Source: an uncultured Pseudomonadota bacterium
Lineage (GTDB): Bacteria > Pseudomonadota > Alphaproteobacteria > Rs-D84
Direction of reading: 5' to 3'
Assembly (NCBI GenBank): GCA_900313285.1
Contig: OMQP01000006.1
Location: 1-26,929 of the forward strand
DNA: 26,929 nucleotides
In this document: positions 7,505 through 15,686 of the stretch, piece after piece
Layout: each line of letters begins with the position of its first letter
Position numbering within the stretch: the stretch's first letter is position 1
Position numbers and translations under genes: made by a program
Notes under the pieces: generated by a model
What the model was told of the DNA's origin: nothing
Database searches by the model: none
What the model saw: the letters and a program-made list of their open reading frames with translations, nothing else

Positions 7505-9751
7505 TTATTTAGACCTTTTTGTTAAAGATTTTTTGATTGTTTTTTTGTTATTTATTAAATCTATAGCAGTATCAAGTGAAGGTTGTTCTTTCACTGAAAC
7601 ATTAACACGATTTGATGATAAATATGGGCCATATTTACCATCACTGTAATAATAAATAGGTTTGCTTGTTTCTGGATTTATACCTAACATCACAGGTTCA
7701 ATTTTCTTTTTATCTGAATTAAGTAATTCTTTTGCAATTTCAATTGTTATAGTATCAACAGTATAATTTTTAGCAGGTACATTTTTTGTTCCATTTGTGA
7801 CGTATGGACCATATTTACCTATTTTAAAAACAATATTTTCACCTAAATCTTTTTCTTTTATTTCATTTGTTTTTTCTTCTGGTTCGGCATTTATTGTTGA
7901 ATCAGTTAATTTTATAGTATAATCACATTTTGGATAATTGCTGCAACCAATAAATGCACCAAATTTAGATAATTTTATACCAAGTTTTCCACCACATTTT
8001 GGACATTTATCAGATATAGAATTAAATAAATGTTCTTTCATATATTCATTTATTTTATCTATAATATCTGTTGTTTTTATACCTTTTGCAGAATCTATAA
8101 TTTCTTTTGTTGGATTCCAGAAAGATTTTAATGATGATAATTTATCTTTGATACCGTTTGATACATCATCCAATGTATCTTCTGTTTTTGCAGTAAAATT
8201 AACATCAACCAAATCTTTGAAATAATTAGATAAATAAGAAATCAAAACCCATCCAGCTACGGTTGGATGAAAACGGTGTTGTTTGTCTTGTTCTACATAT
8301 TTTCTATCGACAATTGTTGACATAATTGTTGCATATGTTGATGGACGACCAATACCAAGTTCTTCTAATTTTTTAACCAAAGATGCTTCTGTAAAACGTG
8401 CAGGTGGTTGTGTAAAATGTTGTTCCGTTTTTAGTGATTTTATTTCAATTTCATCATTTATATTTAATGGTGGTAATTTCATATCATCATTTTCTTTTTC
8501 ATCATCAATATCTTCAATATAGACCTTCATAAAACCATCAAATATACGTGTTGTTCCAACACAATGGAAAACAGAATTTTTAACATCTATATCGACAGAT
8601 ACAGAATCAAATTCAGCATTGGACATTTGGCATGCAACAGTTCTTTTCCAAATCAAATTATATAATTTTAATTCGTCCCCAGATAAATTTATATTATTTT
8701 CCAAGAAATGTGTTGGACGTATTGCTTCGTGTGCTTCCTGGGCATTTTTAGATTTTGTTACATATATATTAGGCTGTTTTGGTAAAAATTTATCACCGTA
8801 TTCTTTTTTTATATATTCGCGAATTTCATTAACTGCTTCTGCTGATAAATTAGTAGCATCAGTTCGCATATATGTAATAAAACCATGTTCATATAGTTTT
8901 TGTGCTACATTCATTGTGCGTTTAGATGAAAAGTGTAATTTACGCGCAGCTTCCTGTTGAAGAGTTGATGTTGTGAACGGTGCTGCAGCATGTCTTTGAG
9001 TTTTCTTTTTTTCAATATTTGATATTTTACCAATAACAGGCGTTTGTATTGCTGAGATAATTTCATCAACCATAGATTTGTTTTCTATGGTCATTTTTTC
9101 AATTTTTTTACCATTAAATTTTACAAGATTTGCATCAAATTCATTTTTATTAAAAATACAATTTGCATTAACAGACCAATATTCAATTGGTTTAAAATTT
9201 TCGATTTCTTTTTCACGATCAACAACAAGACGCACAGCAACACTTTGAACACGTCCCGCAGATTTACCAAGATTCTTTTTCCATAACAAAGGTGAAATAC
9301 CAAAGCCAATTAAATAATCAAGAATTCTGCGAACCATATACGCATCAACTAAATTATTATCTATTTCGCGTGGATTTTTTAATGCTTCAACAATGGCATT
9401 TTTAGTAATTTCATGAAATGCTACACGATAAACATTTTTACCCTTTAATACATCACGTGCATTTAAAATGTCATTTATATGCCATGCGATTGCTTCCCCT
9501 TCACGATCAGGATCGGATGCAAGATATACATTATCGGCCTTTTTTAATTCATCTATAATAAGTTTTAACTGTTTTTCTTTGCCAGGCATAATTTGCCATT
9601 TTGGTTTAAAATCATGTTCAGTATCAACACTGCCACTTTCTGGAACCAAATCACGAACATGACCAACAGATGCGATAACACGCCATCCACTGCCGAGGTA
9701 TTTTTCGATAGTTTTTGCTTTTGATGGAGATTCTACGATTAATAAATTCAT
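7505..9751 (-). CDS. topA: DNA topoisomerase I
   Basis: The 748-residue type IA topoisomerase relaxes negative supercoils. The TOPRIM domain opens at V-E-S-P-S-K (E7) and includes D80-P-D82-R-E-G-E; the catalytic tyrosine is Y294 in F-I-T-Y-M-R-T-D-A-T. At the C-terminal side of the core is one four-cysteine zinc finger (C-P-K-C ... C-S-N-Y-P-K-C), followed by two F/D-G-K-Y-G-P-Y repeats of the topoisomerase C-terminal type and a basic tail. It is shorter than E. coli TopA (865), having fewer zinc fingers. The gene starts 3 nt after the rodA stop with AAGGGG inside the end of rodA as ribosome-binding site, and is followed without gap by dnaG. Confidence 0.97.
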   Translation of the reverse strand: MNLLIVESPSKAKTIEKYLGSGWRVIASVGHVRDLVPESGSVDTEHDFKPKWQIMPGKEKQLKLIIDELKKADNVYLASDPDREGEAIAWHINDILNARDVLKGKNVYRVAFHEITKNAIVEALKNPREIDNNLVDAYMVRRILDYLIGFGISPLLWKKNLGKSAGRVQSVAVRLVVDREKEIENFKPIEYWSVNANCIFNKNEFDANLVKFNGKKIEKMTIENKSMVDEIISAIQTPVIGKISNIEKKKTQRHAAAPFTTSTLQQEAARKLHFSSKRTMNVAQKLYEHGFITYMRTDATNLSAEAVNEIREYIKKEYGDKFLPKQPNIYVTKSKNAQEAHEAIRPTHFLENNINLSGDELKLYNLIWKRTVACQMSNAEFDSVSVDIDVKNSVFHCVGTTRIFDGFMKVYIEDIDDEKENDDMKLPPLNINDEIEIKSLKTEQHFTQPPARFTEASLVKKLEELGIGRPSTYATIMSTIVDRKYVEQDKQHRFHPTVAGWVLISYLSNYFKDLVDVNFTAKTEDTLDDVSNGIKDKLSSLKSFWNPTKEIIDSAKGIKTTDIIDKINEYMKEHLFNSISDKCPKCGGKLGIKLSKFGAFIGCSNYPKCDYTIKLTDSTINAEPEEKTNEIKEKDLGENIVFKIGKYGPYVTNGTKNVPAKNYTVDTITIEIAKELLNSDKKKIEPVMLGINPETSKPIYYYSDGKYGPYLSSNRVNVSVKEQPSLDTAIDLINNKKTIKKSLTKRSK

Positions 9752-9754
9752 TTT

Positions 9755-10900
9755 TTAAAACCCCTTGGATGATAATTGTTGGTCTTTGTGGATGTGAGCA
9801 TTTTGACATAAACCAAAGCCAAAAAGCAATGATATTAAACTGCTGCCACCAAAAGACATTAATGGTAATGGAACACCAACTGTTGGTAAAATACCCAAAA
9901 CCATCGAGATATTTATAAAGTAATAAATAAAAAAGTTCAACATAAAACCAAAACAAATTAATTGACCAAAACGATTTCTGCATGTTTTTGCTGCCCAAAA
10001 AAGCATTATTACAATGAATGTATATATCATTAAAAGCATAAAAGCACCCATGAAACCGAATTCTTCACCCAACATAGTAAATATAAAATCAGTTTGTTTT
10101 TCTGGTAAAAAAGATTGTTGTGATTGTGTGCCATGCATATAACCTTTACCAACAATACCACCAGATCCAAATGCTATTTTTGCCTGGTTTATTTGATATC
10201 CTGCACCACGTACATCTGCTTCTGGATTAAATAAAGTTATTACACGGTTTCTTTGATAATCATGCATGGCACCATACCAAATTCCTGGTAATGCTAAAAT
10301 TCCAATTAGTCCTGCTATTAAAAACCATTTTTTATTTGCGCCGACAATATAAAACATGCCGACAGTGATTAAAGCAAGAGATATTCCTGTACCTAAATCT
10401 GGTTGTGCACATATCAAAATAAAAGGTATTAACAGCATTAAAATAGGTACCAGATAATTTTTAAATTGTGATAATTCAACGCTGTTAGCCCATGCAAAAT
10501 AACGTGCTAATGCCAAAACGAGTGCAATTTTTATGAATTCAGACGGTTGTATGTTTATAAATCCAAGAGAAAGCCATCTTTGTGCGCCCATACCAACATC
10601 ACCGACAAATGTCACCATAATAATCATAATTAAAGCAACAGCATAAATAAAATAGGCAGATTTAATCCATGTTTTTATGTTCGAAAAAGATACAAAAAAG
10701 AATATGAACATACCAAAAATAATTTTTGATAATTGCGACAATGCAAAAGGAACCCATGAACCACCGCCTGCACTAAATAACACAATAACAGAAAAGAATA
10801 ACACAACACACATGGGTATGAATAAAACCCATGAAAATCGTGATAACTTTTCGGTTAAAGTCATCATATTTGCATTAGAAACACGTGTTGTTGTTGACAT
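9755..10900 (-). CDS. rodA: Rod-shape peptidoglycan polymerase RodA
   Basis: This 381-residue integral membrane protein of the SEDS family polymerises lipid II glycan strands with PBP2 during cell elongation. About ten hydrophobic segments are visible. Diagnostic motifs are G-A-Q-R-W-L-S-L-G-F (about 105-114), the downstream Q-P-S-E-F-I-K, C-A-Q-P-D-L-G-T-G, and near the end G-V-P-L-P-L-M-S-F-G-G-S-S. RodA is favoured over FtsW because the gene lies directly behind PBP2 and MreCD. The ATG follows the mrdA stop TAA with no intervening base, so translation is probably coupled. Confidence 0.96.
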   Translation of the reverse strand: MSTTTRVSNANMMTLTEKLSRFSWVLFIPMCVVLFFSVIVLFSAGGGSWVPFALSQLSKIIFGMFIFFFVSFSNIKTWIKSAYFIYAVALIMIIMVTFVGDVGMGAQRWLSLGFINIQPSEFIKIALVLALARYFAWANSVELSQFKNYLVPILMLLIPFILICAQPDLGTGISLALITVGMFYIVGANKKWFLIAGLIGILALPGIWYGAMHDYQRNRVITLFNPEADVRGAGYQINQAKIAFGSGGIVGKGYMHGTQSQQSFLPEKQTDFIFTMLGEEFGFMGAFMLLMIYTFIVIMLFWAAKTCRNRFGQLICFGFMLNFFIYYFINISMVLGILPTVGVPLPLMSFGGSSLISLLFGFGLCQNAHIHKDQQLSSKGF

Positions 10901-12667
10901 TTATTTTAATAATTCCTTCATTATTTTTGCTGTTGCACGGGCGGCTTGTGATGATCCACCGGCATGTTCCATAATTACACATACTGCATATTTTGGGTTG
11001 GTTGTTGGTGCATAACCAACGAATAGACCATGATTTCGTAAATTCCATTTTAATTGTTCGTTTGTTAAAACACCTTTTTCACGTTCTTTCTTAGAAATAT
11101 TGCGAACCTGGGAAGTTCCAGTTTTTCCACCCATTTTTTTACCATCAACATTTATTGCGCTGCCAGATGCAGTACCGCCCTTTTGTGTAACCTGTTCAAG
11201 ACCGGTTAATACATGTTTTATGTTTTTTTCTTGAAGCCCAAGTTCTTTAAATTCAGCTGGATTATCAGTATAAATTAAATGTGGATATACTTCTTTATTT
11301 GATGCAACGCGTGCCATCATCACAGCTAATTGTAAACAATTTGTTAAAATAAATCCCTGACCAATACCAGAAATAATAGTATCCCCATGAACCCATGACG
11401 AACCAACGTTTTTTTCTTTCCATCTTCTATCCGGTATAATTCCTGGCATTTCGTGGGCTAAAATATCATCCATATATTTTTGATTAAGACCCAGTTTTAA
11501 AGCCATATTTTTTATTGCATCTATACCAATACGCAATGCTATTTGATAAAAATATGTATCACAAGAATGTTTTAATGCGCCGTATAAATCAACCGATCCA
11601 TGTCCCTTTTTTTCCCAACAGTGATATTTATGGTTTCCATATTCCCAATATCCAGGACAAAAGATTTTTTCTTTTGGATTTATAGCACCACTTTCCAATG
11701 CGGCTAAAGCGACGACTATTTTAAATGTTGATCCAGGAGGATATAAACCTTCAATGGTTTTATTCATGAAAGGTTTTGCAACATCATTTAATAATGATGC
11801 AATATATTCTTCACCATCATCTGTTTTAAAATTATTTGGATCAAAGCTTGGTGTTGATGCCATCGCAAGAATTGAACCGGATTCTATGTCTAAAACAACA
11901 CCGCAACCCGCCCTGTTCATAGTCAAAGAATCATATAATGTTTTTTGAATATTTTCTCTGATGGTTGTTTTTATATCATTACCAACTTTTGGTGAAATAA
12001 ATTGTGTTTTGTCTTCACCTGTTACGCGTCCAACTGCATTTGTTATAAATACGGTTTTTCCAGATTTACCAGCCATTTCTGTGTTAAATCTTTTTTCCAG
12101 ACCATTTATACCAGTAGAAAAAAACGGTGTGTTTGCAACAGGTTTTTGTGGCGCACCAACATAGCCAAAAACCTGGGCACCAGCAGGTCCCATTTCATAT
12201 ATACGTGAAAACCCGCTGTCTATGTGAATACCAGGAATATTTTTAGCAGATAATTTTGCCAATGTATTCCAATTTGAATTTTCAGATATTAATACAGGTT
12301 GAAAACGCGCCTGTTTCTTTATGTTTTTCCAAATTCTGTCGATGGTTTTCTTGCGTAAGTTTAATTCTTTTTCAACAATATTTATTACACCTTTGATATC
12401 ATCTGTTTCTTCGGGTATAATATATATTCTGTATATAGGCGCATCCCTAGAAATAACAGATCCGTTTTCAGATAAAATATTTCCGCGTTTGGGCATAGTT
12501 ACCTGAATACGAAAAGAATTATTTTCACTTTTTTTAAGATAATTTTTATATTCAAAAACCTGCATTTGCAACATACGTAAAACCAAAACAGAAGTTAACA
12601 CGGCGCCACCTGTTAAAAACAGTGCGCTGCGTCTGTCAAAAGTGCGTGCTACTTCTGTATCTATCAT
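10901..12667 (-). CDS. mrdA: Penicillin-binding protein 2 (elongasome transpeptidase)
   Basis: The monofunctional class B PBP cross-links peptidoglycan in the elongation complex with RodA and MreCD. It has a cytoplasmic start, one membrane segment (about residues 14-34), the dimerisation domain with R-G-N-I-L-S, and the transpeptidase domain. Active-site motifs are S313-T-F-K316, S-C-D in H-S-C-D-T-Y-F-Y, and K-T-G-T-S. I choose ATG 12667 (588 residues) because it forms an ATGA stop-start overlap with mreD and is preceded by GGATAAAATC, resembling the ribosome-binding sites of this genome. ATG 12679 would add four residues and is the alternative. The rodA ATG follows its stop immediately. Confidence 0.95.
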   Translation of the reverse strand: MIDTEVARTFDRRSALFLTGGAVLTSVLVLRMLQMQVFEYKNYLKKSENNSFRIQVTMPKRGNILSENGSVISRDAPIYRIYIIPEETDDIKGVINIVEKELNLRKKTIDRIWKNIKKQARFQPVLISENSNWNTLAKLSAKNIPGIHIDSGFSRIYEMGPAGAQVFGYVGAPQKPVANTPFFSTGINGLEKRFNTEMAGKSGKTVFITNAVGRVTGEDKTQFISPKVGNDIKTTIRENIQKTLYDSLTMNRAGCGVVLDIESGSILAMASTPSFDPNNFKTDDGEEYIASLLNDVAKPFMNKTIEGLYPPGSTFKIVVALAALESGAINPKEKIFCPGYWEYGNHKYHCWEKKGHGSVDLYGALKHSCDTYFYQIALRIGIDAIKNMALKLGLNQKYMDDILAHEMPGIIPDRRWKEKNVGSSWVHGDTIISGIGQGFILTNCLQLAVMMARVASNKEVYPHLIYTDNPAEFKELGLQEKNIKHVLTGLEQVTQKGGTASGSAINVDGKKMGGKTGTSQVRNISKKEREKGVLTNEQLKWNLRNHGLFVGYAPTTNPKYAVCVIMEHAGGSSQAARATAKIMKELLK

Positions 12668-13116
12668 GATTTTATCCATTTATCAGTTGATGTTATCGGC
12701 AAATATAAAATATTCAACCACACAAACAACCAAATATTATTTATAAAATTATTCCATGTTAAACCAGAAAATATCAAAAGCAATATTCCAATTCCAGAAA
12801 ATACCATGAAAGCATTTAATCCATTATTATCAGTATTTTGTATATCTATATAACTTTGAAAACCATTTACTGCGTAAAACAAGCAAAACAGACACGTCCA
12901 AAATAGCGGTAAATCACATCTGTAATCTATTAAAAAACAAAAAATCAAACCAAATAAAACAAACCAATTTACAGGACGAACAAATGTCCAATAAAAGATT
13001 GGAATCAGTGCAAGTATGCCACCAGGGTTCCAAAAGTATACTGATAATCGCCACAAAAATAACGTTATTAAAAACGGTAGAGATTTTTTAATAAATAACG
13101 TTATTTTTTGCATCAT
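12664..13116 (-). CDS. mreD: Rod shape-determining protein MreD
   Basis: A 150-residue, very hydrophobic protein with about five membrane segments and an N-terminal basic start. MreD proteins are poorly conserved, so the call rests on size, topology and position: it lies between mreC and PBP2, the standard mre order. It starts with an ATGA overlap on the mreC stop (13113-13116) and ends with an ATGA overlap on the mrdA start. MreD bridges MreC to the elongasome in the inner membrane. No mreB is found in this window. Confidence 0.88.
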   Translation of the reverse strand: MMQKITLFIKKSLPFLITLFLWRLSVYFWNPGGILALIPIFYWTFVRPVNWFVLFGLIFCFLIDYRCDLPLFWTCLFCLFYAVNGFQSYIDIQNTDNNGLNAFMVFSGIGILLLIFSGLTWNNFINNIWLFVWLNILYLPITSTDKWIKS

Positions 13117-13934
13117 TTATAAGAATCCTGATCATTATATTTTAAAACCATTACACGTGATATTTGGTTTGGTTTTAAAACATTTATTTGTGTTTCGTTT
13201 ATCATATCACCAATATATATTCCTGCAGGTAAAATTCCACTGATATTACTGGTTATAACTTTTAATCCTGGTCTGCCAACAAATTGCGAATCATTAAAGA
13301 AACCAATATACGCATTTGATTTTCCATTACCGTGTAAAAATCCAGAAATATCAGATCCCGTTATTCGTATTGCGATATTTGTATCTGAATCTGTTAGCGC
13401 ACGAACACGGCAAAATTGTGAGCCACAATCCGTTATTATTCCAACCAGGCGATGATCAAAAGACACAACAACCATCCCTTTTTCAATACCAGATTTTTTA
13501 CCGCGATTTATCAAGAAAGTATTATGATGAAATACAGAATCATCAAATTGTATATCTGCAACTACTGTTTTATACGGGGATGATTTTTTTATATCTATTT
13601 CGCGTTCCAGTTTTTGATTTTCAAGAATTGCAATATCACAGGCATTTTTATTTGCCAATGCTTCATCAAGACGAACACGTAATTCTTCGTTTTCAATACG
13701 TAATTTAGATGTTTCGCGTATCCAATGCGCGCTTTGACCAATTGCGCGTACTGGCCACGTTATAATATTGCCTGCAACATGCGCAACAGGTAAAACCACG
13801 TGTGCCAACCCATTCATTATGCTGTAATCAGGTTTAGCAATCATTATATATATAATAAAAACGGGTAATGCGGCAGCTGCCAGGGCAGATTTTAAAAATT
13901 TAGTGATTTTATAAGATAATTTGTCTTTGGTCAT
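13113..13934 (-). CDS. mreC: Rod shape-determining protein MreC
   Basis: MreC is the periplasmic scaffold that activates PBP2. The product has a short cytoplasmic head, one membrane anchor (about residues 16-35), a coiled coil (about 75-115, rich in E, L and R) and the two beta domains that start at V-V-A-D-I. Motifs include F-L-I-N-R-G-K-K-S-G-I-E-K-G-M and G-I-I-T-D-C-G. I start at ATG 13934 (273 residues), because the M-T-K-D-K-L-S-Y head directly precedes the anchor; the frame is open back to GTG 14036, which would add 34 residues of unlikely sequence inside the rpmI leader region. No ribosome-binding site is evident, and a possible promoter ends 8 nt before the ATG. It heads the mreC-mreD-mrdA-rodA-topA-dnaG operon. 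Confidence 0.9.
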   Translation of the reverse strand: MTKDKLSYKITKFLKSALAAAALPVFIIYIMIAKPDYSIMNGLAHVVLPVAHVAGNIITWPVRAIGQSAHWIRETSKLRIENEELRVRLDEALANKNACDIAILENQKLEREIDIKKSSPYKTVVADIQFDDSVFHHNTFLINRGKKSGIEKGMVVVSFDHRLVGIITDCGSQFCRVRALTDSDTNIAIRITGSDISGFLHGNGKSNAYIGFFNDSQFVGRPGLKVITSNISGILPAGIYIGDMINETQINVLKPNQISRVMVLKYNDQDSYK

Positions 13935-13941
13935 ACGAACA

Positions 13942-13970
13942 ACTTTAAACGCAAAAATGCGAATATTCAA
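13942..13970 (-). promoter_or_regulatory. Candidate promoter of mreC operon
   Basis: Minus-strand TTGAAT (13970-13965), a 17-bp spacer and TAAAGT (13947-13942). The predicted start, 13935 or A13934, coincides with the mreC ATG, which would give a leaderless message. The spacer holds a small inverted repeat, CGCA-TTTT-TGCG. Confidence 0.45.
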
Positions 13971-13977
13971 TAAAAAC

Positions 13978-14005
13978 TTGATTTTTCTTTTTATTATGTC
14001 AAAAT
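13978..14005 (+). promoter_or_regulatory. Weak candidate promoter of rpmI-rplT
   Basis: TTGATT (13978-13983), 16 bp and CAAAAT (14000-14005, four of six). The -35 lies in a 15-mer, AAAAACTTGATTTTT (13972-13986), that recurs exactly at the ileS promoter (18750-18764). The leader would be about 50 nt and contains a 6-bp hairpin, TGGCAA-GGCA-TTGCCA, at 14020-14035. Confidence 0.4.
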
Positions 14006-14061
14006 AACGGCAACCGACATGGCAAGGCATTGCCACGAGGATTTAACTAAAAGGATAAAAA

Positions 14062-14265
14062 ATGCCAAAAATGAAAACAAAATCGTACTTGAAAAAACGT
14101 GCGTCTATGACTGCAAGCGGTAAAATCCGTGTTGCCAGAAATGCTCACCACAAATGTCTGTCACATCATTCCAAACGTGCTAATAACGCTGGAACGAAAC
14201 CACAGTATTTGAACGAAAACATGATGGGTCAGGCTAAAATCTTGGCTCCATACGGTTTGAAATAA
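14062..14265 (+). CDS. rpmI: 50S ribosomal protein L35
   Basis: A 67-residue, highly basic protein beginning M-P-K-M-K-T-K-S-Y-L-K-K-R, the typical L35 start, with the later H-H-K-C-L-S-H-H-S-K-R block and an end at L-A-P-Y-G-L-K. The ribosome-binding site AAGGAT lies 9-12 nt before the ATG. rplT follows after 15 nt, the standard rpmI-rplT pair, but infC, usually just upstream, is replaced here by the divergent mreC operon. Confidence 0.97.
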   Translation: MPKMKTKSYLKKRASMTASGKIRVARNAHHKCLSHHSKRANNAGTKPQYLNENMMGQAKILAPYGLK

Positions 14266-14280
14266 TAAAGGGGGCACATT

Positions 14281-14649
14281 ATGGCAAGAGTAAAACGCGG
14301 AACAACCGTTAAACAAAAACACAATAAGATACTTGAACGTGCCAAAGGTTATTTGGGCCGTCATCATTCAACATATCGTGCTGCTCGTGAAAAAACCGAA
14401 AAAGCTGGACAATATGCATATCGCGATCGTCGTCAAAAGAAACGTGATTTTCGTTCTTTGTGGATTGTTCGTATCAATGCAGCTGTTCGTTCAAATGGTT
14501 TGACATACAGCCAGTTCATGAATGGTTTAAAGAAAGCTGGTATTACATTGGACCGCAAAGTTTTGGCCCAAATGGCATACGATGCTGATAAAAACTTTGA
14601 AACATTGATTGAAACTGCAAAACGATTTATTGCCGGATCTGCGAAATAA
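14281..14649 (+). CDS. rplT: 50S ribosomal protein L20
   Basis: The 122-residue protein opens M-A-R-V-K-R-G and continues through R-A-K-G-Y-L-G-R-H-H-S-T-Y-R-A-A-R, the conserved L20 N-terminal arm. The globular C-terminal half has W-I-V-R-I-N-A-A-V-R and G-L-T-Y-S-Q-F. L20 is an early 23S rRNA-binding assembly protein. It lies 15 nt behind rpmI with a GGGGG ribosome-binding sequence. In other bacteria L20 represses its own operon through the leader RNA; no such pseudoknot could be recognised here. Confidence 0.98.
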   Translation: MARVKRGTTVKQKHNKILERAKGYLGRHHSTYRAAREKTEKAGQYAYRDRRQKKRDFRSLWIVRINAAVRSNGLTYSQFMNGLKKAGITLDRKVLAQMAYDADKNFETLIETAKRFIAGSAK

Positions 14650-14654
14650 CGCTT

Positions 14655-14711
14655 TACGGCAAGGGTTTTGTTTTGTTAAAATTAAGGCCGTAGAGATACG
14701 GTCTTATTCTT
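14655..14711 (+). terminator. Weak terminator or attenuator-like hairpin between rplT and pheS
   Basis: GGCCGTA (14686-14692) and TACGGTC (14697-14703) form a 7-bp stem with a GAGA loop, followed by an interrupted T run (TTATTCTTTTT). An upstream TACGGC (14655-14660) can pair with the same GCCGTA strand and would prevent that hairpin. Partial read-through into pheST is likely. I see no phenylalanine leader peptide. Confidence 0.45.
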
Positions 14712-14729
14712 TTTATAAACGGGGTAAAA

Positions 14730-15671
14730 ATGAAAGATAAAATTAAAAATGCTAAATCTATCGAAGAATTACAGGCACTGTATACGGATACGTTTGGAAA
14801 AAATGGAACAATGACTGCCAAATTGAAGACAATGGCAAATTTATCCAATGATGAACGTGCGGTTATAAATGCAGAAAACAGCGAATTACGTCAATTATTC
14901 AAAGAAAAACAGACAGAATTAGAAAATGCAGCATTAAATGCAAAGTTAGCCACAGAATATGTTGATGTGACATTGGATAATGAACCTGAAAATCGTGGAA
15001 CACTGCATCCATTGACACAAAGTTTAAAAGAATTATCTGCGATTATGGAATCTTTTGGTTTTACACTTTGGACAGGCCCAGAAATTGAAGATGATTGGCA
15101 TAATTTTACCGCGTTAAATACCCCAGAATATCACCCTGCCCGTGATATGCAGGATACATTCTTTTTGGAAAACGGTAATGTAATGCGAACTCAAACATCA
15201 GCAATTCAAATTCGTGCGATGGAAAAACATGGTGCACCTATAAAAATATTTGCCATTGGTTCTACTTATCGTAAAGAATTAGATGCAACGCACTCTTGTA
15301 TGTTTGGCCAAATGGAAGGTTTGTACGTTGATAAGAACATAACAATGTCTGATTTAATTGGGACATTACGTTCAATGCTTTCAAAATTCTTTGAACGTGA
15401 TATTGAAATTCGTATTCGTCCGTCTTATTTTCCATTCACAGAACCTTCTGTTGAATTTGATATGAAATGGGGGGATAAATGGCTTGAAATGGGTGGCGCA
15501 GGCATGGTTCATCCAAATGTATTAAAAAATTGTAATATAGATCCAAATGAATATCAGGGTTTCGCATTTGGTTTTGGGTGGGATCGTATGGCTATGATAA
15601 AATACGGCTTAAACGATTTGCGAAAATTCTATGATGGCGATATTCGTTGGTTGAAAAACAGTGGTTTTTAA
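14730..15671 (+). CDS. pheS: Phenylalanyl-tRNA synthetase alpha subunit
   Basis: The 313-residue catalytic subunit of the alpha2-beta2 PheRS charges tRNA-Phe. The N-terminal coiled-coil part is short (about 85 residues), making the protein smaller than the usual 330-360. The class II core has G-T-L-H-P-L-T-Q, motif 2 around I-G-S-T-Y-R-K-E-L-D-A-T-H and F-G-Q-M-E-G, and motif 3 G-F-A-F-G-F-G-W-D-R near the C-terminus. It lies 80 nt behind rplT and 15 nt ahead of pheT. Confidence 0.97.
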   Translation: MKDKIKNAKSIEELQALYTDTFGKNGTMTAKLKTMANLSNDERAVINAENSELRQLFKEKQTELENAALNAKLATEYVDVTLDNEPENRGTLHPLTQSLKELSAIMESFGFTLWTGPEIEDDWHNFTALNTPEYHPARDMQDTFFLENGNVMRTQTSAIQIRAMEKHGAPIKIFAIGSTYRKELDATHSCMFGQMEGLYVDKNITMSDLIGTLRSMLSKFFERDIEIRIRPSYFPFTEPSVEFDMKWGDKWLEMGGAGMVHPNVLKNCNIDPNEYQGFAFGFGWDRMAMIKYGLNDLRKFYDGDIRWLKNSGF

Positions 15672-15686
15672 TAAAGGGGTTATAAA

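Noticed and set aside
14650..14729. Phenylalanine leader peptide ahead of pheS
   Set aside because: No ATG is present; the only possible TTG frame encodes three residues, so an E. coli pheM-like leader is not supported.
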